Assembly (NCBI GenBank): GCA_963575745.1
Contig: CAUYUJ010019924.1
Location: forward strand, 104,046 to 168,045
From: Prorocentrum cordatum
Lineage: Eukaryota; Sar; Dinophyceae; Prorocentrales; Prorocentraceae
Direction of reading: 5' to 3'
Length of the DNA stretch: 64,000 nt
The notes below the pieces were generated by a model. That model made no database searches, had not been told where the DNA came from, and saw nothing but the letters and a program-made list of their open reading frames with translations. How positions within the stretch are numbered: position 1 is the first letter of the stretch; each line of letters opens with the position of its first letter. Below are positions 61,871 to 64,000 of the stretch, one piece after another. The translations under genes and the position numbers were made by a program.

Positions 61871-63181
61871 TCAGAGCAGAGCCTCGCCCTGCTGGCCGCG
61901 CCGACGCTTGGGGGCGCCGGCCCAGGCCGGGGGGGGCCTTCGCCCGGTCACGAGCTCGCTGAAGTGGGCCTCCACGTCGCTCGCGAAGTCCCCGAGCTCT
62001 CGCGACGCCTTCCCCAGCTCGGCCAGGTAGCGAGTGTGCTTCTGATAGCGGGCTGTGCTGGCGACGGCGGCGTGGCGAAGCCGCTCTTGGACTTCTGGCC
62101 ACGTCCGCCGTCTGTGGAAGATGTCGCGACTTGCTGACCCGTGGCGGATCTGATACGGATGGAGCCGCGGCCACCCGATGGCCTCGGCTGCGGCCTTGAA
62201 CCACTGTCGAAACTGGTGCGCCGAGAAGCCCCACACTTTGCTGTCGTCCGCAGTCTGGGCCTTGAGCCTCCGCAGCACCCCGCCGATGGACAGCGCGGCC
62301 GCGGAGTCCAGGAGCATGCCCTCGTCGTGGCCGCCCACATTGCTGCGGCCCATCCCCTCCTCTGGATACAGGAGGAGCCCCCAGCACCTGTTGGGGCTCC
62401 CGCTCGCAGGCGGCACGAGACTGCGACCGGTCATGCTCATCAGACCGACCAGGAACCGCAGCGCCCCGCCCCACGCTATCGCGAGAGCGACGCTGAACTC
62501 CAGCGGGGCAAAGTGGAGACTGACGCCGATGATCGCAAACAGCAGTGGCTCCGGCATGGGGGTGCGAGAGCACCCTCGGGCCAGCCGGCGGAACCCCTTC
62601 AAGGCCACCCGAAGTCGGACAGGATCTCTTGGCCCGTGCCGAACAGCCTGGGGGTCGTGCCAACCGATGGACGCCAACAACTTGTCGCCGCGCTCGTGGT
62701 TGTAGCCCGCGAAGTAGAGCCAGTCCACGTACTGGGCCGCGGCCCGATCCAGCGGGTCGCCCAGCTCGACGGGCAGCCTCCGCTCCAAGCACCACTGCTG
62801 AAACTCCTCCCACTCCTTCGTCAGGTAACGGGCGGTCCCCTTCCTGACGCGGTGGGCCTGCAGGAAGGTGAGGTTGCTCGGCTCCAGGTCGCCGAGAGGC
62901 GCGCTCGCAGCACGCCTTGCCGCCCCTCGCCGGGCCACTCGAAGACTCATAGAGCGGCCCGTCCGAGGAGGCGGCCGACGGGGCGTCGTGGCGGCCGAGG
63001 CCATCCCCCCGAGCGATGGGGTCGTCGTCCAAGCCGTCGAGCTCGTCGCCCGTAGCTGAGCTGCTCGAGGAACACGAGGCCTCATCAGGCGGCCCCCCGT
63101 CACTTCCCCGTTCGCCGGGGTGGGAGCCCTGGAAGCCCCTCTCGAGGTCGGCCGGACCAGCCGCCCGCTCCTGACCTCCAT
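61871..63181 (-). CDS. element D' tyrosine recombinase (intact)
   Basis: The ATG at 63181 (minus; GCCATGG context, same as in D) opens a 436-codon frame ending at TGA 61871-61873. Its parts are a low-complexity Ser/Thr/Arg N-terminus, a core-binding-like region (TARYLTKEWEEFQQWCLER, AAQYVDWLYFAGYNHERG) and the catalytic domain. Catalytic motifs are IAWGGALRFLVGLMSM (box I Arg), RLHPYQIRHGSASRD (HxxR) and LRHAAVASTARYQKHTRY (His and catalytic Tyr, as in integrase LGHxSxxTTxxY). All expected catalytic residues are present and no stop occurs, so this is the best candidate for an active recombinase of the D family. Confidence 0.85.
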   Translation of the reverse strand: MEVRSGRLVRPTSRGASRAPTPANGEVTGGRLMRPRVPRAAQLRATSSTAWTTTPSLGGMASAATTPRRPPPRTGRSMSLRVARRGAARRAASAPLGDLEPSNLTFLQAHRVRKGTARYLTKEWEEFQQWCLERRLPVELGDPLDRAAAQYVDWLYFAGYNHERGDKLLASIGWHDPQAVRHGPRDPVRLRVALKGFRRLARGCSRTPMPEPLLFAIIGVSLHFAPLEFSVALAIAWGGALRFLVGLMSMTGRSLVPPASGSPNRCWGLLLYPEEGMGRSNVGGHDEGMLLDSAAALSIGGVLRRLKAQTADDSKVWGFSAHQFRQWFKAAAEAIGWPRLHPYQIRHGSASRDIFHRRRTWPEVQERLRHAAVASTARYQKHTRYLAELGKASRELGDFASDVEAHFSELVTGRRPPPAWAGAPKRRRGQQGEALL

Positions 63182-63199
63182 GGCTCGAGCAGCCCGAAG

Positions 63200-64000
63200 T
63201 GCCGAGAGCAAGATCCTCGATCGCGTCCTTGAGCCGAGCCTTGGTTACGTCAGCATACAGGCCAGGAGGAACTGATGCACGTCCTGGAACAGCCCCGGCA
63301 TCACCAGGGGCGCCTGGGAGTCGAAACGCAGCATGTCGCCGATCGAGTCGGGGATCCTGGACAACCTGACCCGGCATTCGAGACGGCCGACCGGCGGGGT
63401 TCAACTCCGAGGGTATCCAGCGAACGACGATGTCGAGGTCCCCCATGATACTAAGGGCGCACAGCTGGCGGCACGTGCGGTTCATGGACTGGGACGCGGC
63501 GCGCCCCCTCCCCGAGGCCAAGACGACTGGGAGGTTGTCGACTAGCACCAAAATCCTGGACCCCCGAGACCTCAACGCCCTAGCTCGATGACGAACTCCA
63601 ACAAGTAGCCCCCGTCCCTCGAGTCGACCGATGTGCTCGGAGCCCCAGAACCTACCCTTGACCAACAGCTTCCAATCCTCCTCCACCCCAACATGCACCT
63701 CGGTCAACTGAATAAACGACGTAGTACCTCGGCGGCGTCGGCGTTCAGCCTTGTCGAAAGCGGTCTTTGACGAAACGGAGTCCCCGACCGCCCCAAGGGC
63801 ATGCTGGCGGGCAGATGGCTTCATCGACAGAAAATCTCCAGGACTCCGAAACACGAGTGGCTGAGACAACATCGACGGCTTCCCATCTACTAAACACGAC
63901 TCCGAATCCCCCGCTCCCAGTAGCTCCTCCGGTAGAGGCGTCGGTGGCAAGGACTTCAGGATCGATGAGACGACGACACTGGATTTGAGCGAACACGATC
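63200..64000 (-). pseudogene. element D' RNase H and end of RT (frameshifted, last Asp lost)
   Basis: On minus, LATDASTGGATGSGGFGVV lies in one frame. A 2-base deletion relative to D near 63815 (CCATCTGCCC for CCATCTCTGCCC) moves the rest to the frame with RLEGRGLLVGVRHRA, ILVLVDNLPVVLASG and RWIPSELNPAGRPSR. In the last motif the catalytic Asp of D (NPAD) is Gly, from a single base change at codon 63390-63392. The RT core lies outside the window. Confidence 0.82.

Larger units (their letters stand above)
56975..64000. repeat. long inverted repeat, arms ~3.5 kb (D and D')
   Basis: Corresponding positions in D and D' add to about 120975 (for example 57024 with 63950, and 60009 with 60968), so the centre is near 60488. 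In the ~200 bases near the inner B1 repeats I count about eight differences, so the arms are roughly 95-97% identical. The right arm runs off the window, and the full palindrome is probably longer. Confidence 0.92.
60531..64000 (-). mobile_element. DIRS/PAT-like retrotransposon, element D' (partial at window edge)
   Basis: The 3' part of a D-family copy lies on minus. From its 3' end it shows B2 (60531-60593), A2 (60699-60788), B1 (60789-60968), the methyltransferase-like domain, an uninterrupted YR and RNase H. The RT core, ORF1 and A1 lie beyond position 64000. It differs from D by scattered substitutions and small indels. Confidence 0.9.

Noticed and set aside
1-64000. tRNA, rRNA, promoters and terminators
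   Set aside because: I found no convincing tRNA cloverleaf, rRNA segment or recognisable promoter signal by eye. A covariance-model search would be needed to exclude small RNAs.
56975-64000. Palindrome as a trivial hairpin-read artefact
   Set aside because: The arms differ by several percent, with distinct indels and codon changes, so they are not one molecule read twice. A wrong assembly join is still possible.

Overview
The window looks like repeat-rich nuclear DNA of a eukaryote. The best guess is a GC-rich dinoflagellate, or a similar large-genome alga. This is inferred from isolated GC-rich coding blocks in long stretches of microsatellite and minisatellite DNA, the absence of operons, rRNA or dense host genes, and LINE and DIRS-type retroelements with very GC-rich codons. 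No diagnostic host gene was identified, so the assignment is tentative.

The window is dominated by four tyrosine-recombinase (DIRS/PAT-like) retrotransposon copies from three families. Element A is at 1764-8410 (+), element C at 34441-41241 (+), element D at 53821-60442 (+), and element D' at about 60531 to beyond 64000 (-). D' is a second copy of the D family, facing D tail to tail. A, C and D each have split direct repeats in the order A1 - genes - B1 A2 - B2. The gene order is the same in all three: a short reading frame with a membrane-like segment (ORF0), a gag-like ORF1, ORF2 with reverse transcriptase (RT) and RNase H, a tyrosine recombinase (YR) in the +1 frame, and then a domain with cytosine-5 methyltransferase-like motifs (F-S/C-G-x-G, PC, LENP) back in the frame next to the RT-RNase H frame. 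ORF1 and ORF2 overlap at the stop/start codon. The RT active site reads HVDN, YVDN or YVDG instead of YxDD. All copies carry damage, and D and D' are broken in different domains. D plus D' form an inverted repeat with arms of roughly 3.5 kb around an AT-rich centre near 60488.

A non-LTR (LINE) element lies at about 10400-16514 (+). It has an N-terminal Cys-rich motif, an AP-endonuclease-like domain, an RT, a zinc knuckle, RNase H and a C-terminal Cys motif, spread over several frames. Two short elements with terminal inverted repeats are visible, at 9025-9249 and 19728-19873. The second lies inside a minus-strand region (19400-21588) that reads like exons of an unrecognised host gene.

The rest is mostly satellite and low-complexity DNA: a ~130-bp degenerate tandem repeat (20-1015), a 69-bp satellite (21651-22071), a 90-bp satellite (25140-26744) followed by a long GAT run, a ~1.04-kb tandem repeat rich in GCGCGC (43820-46180), and a duplicated ordered block of minisatellites (41640-43135 and 46280-47370). 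Mononucleotide C and G runs of about 24-25 bases and several CT, CTC, GTT and TG/CA tracts are also present. Long intervals (for example 22421-22949, 23941-25130, 30241-34440 and 47721-50190) hold nothing I can name.
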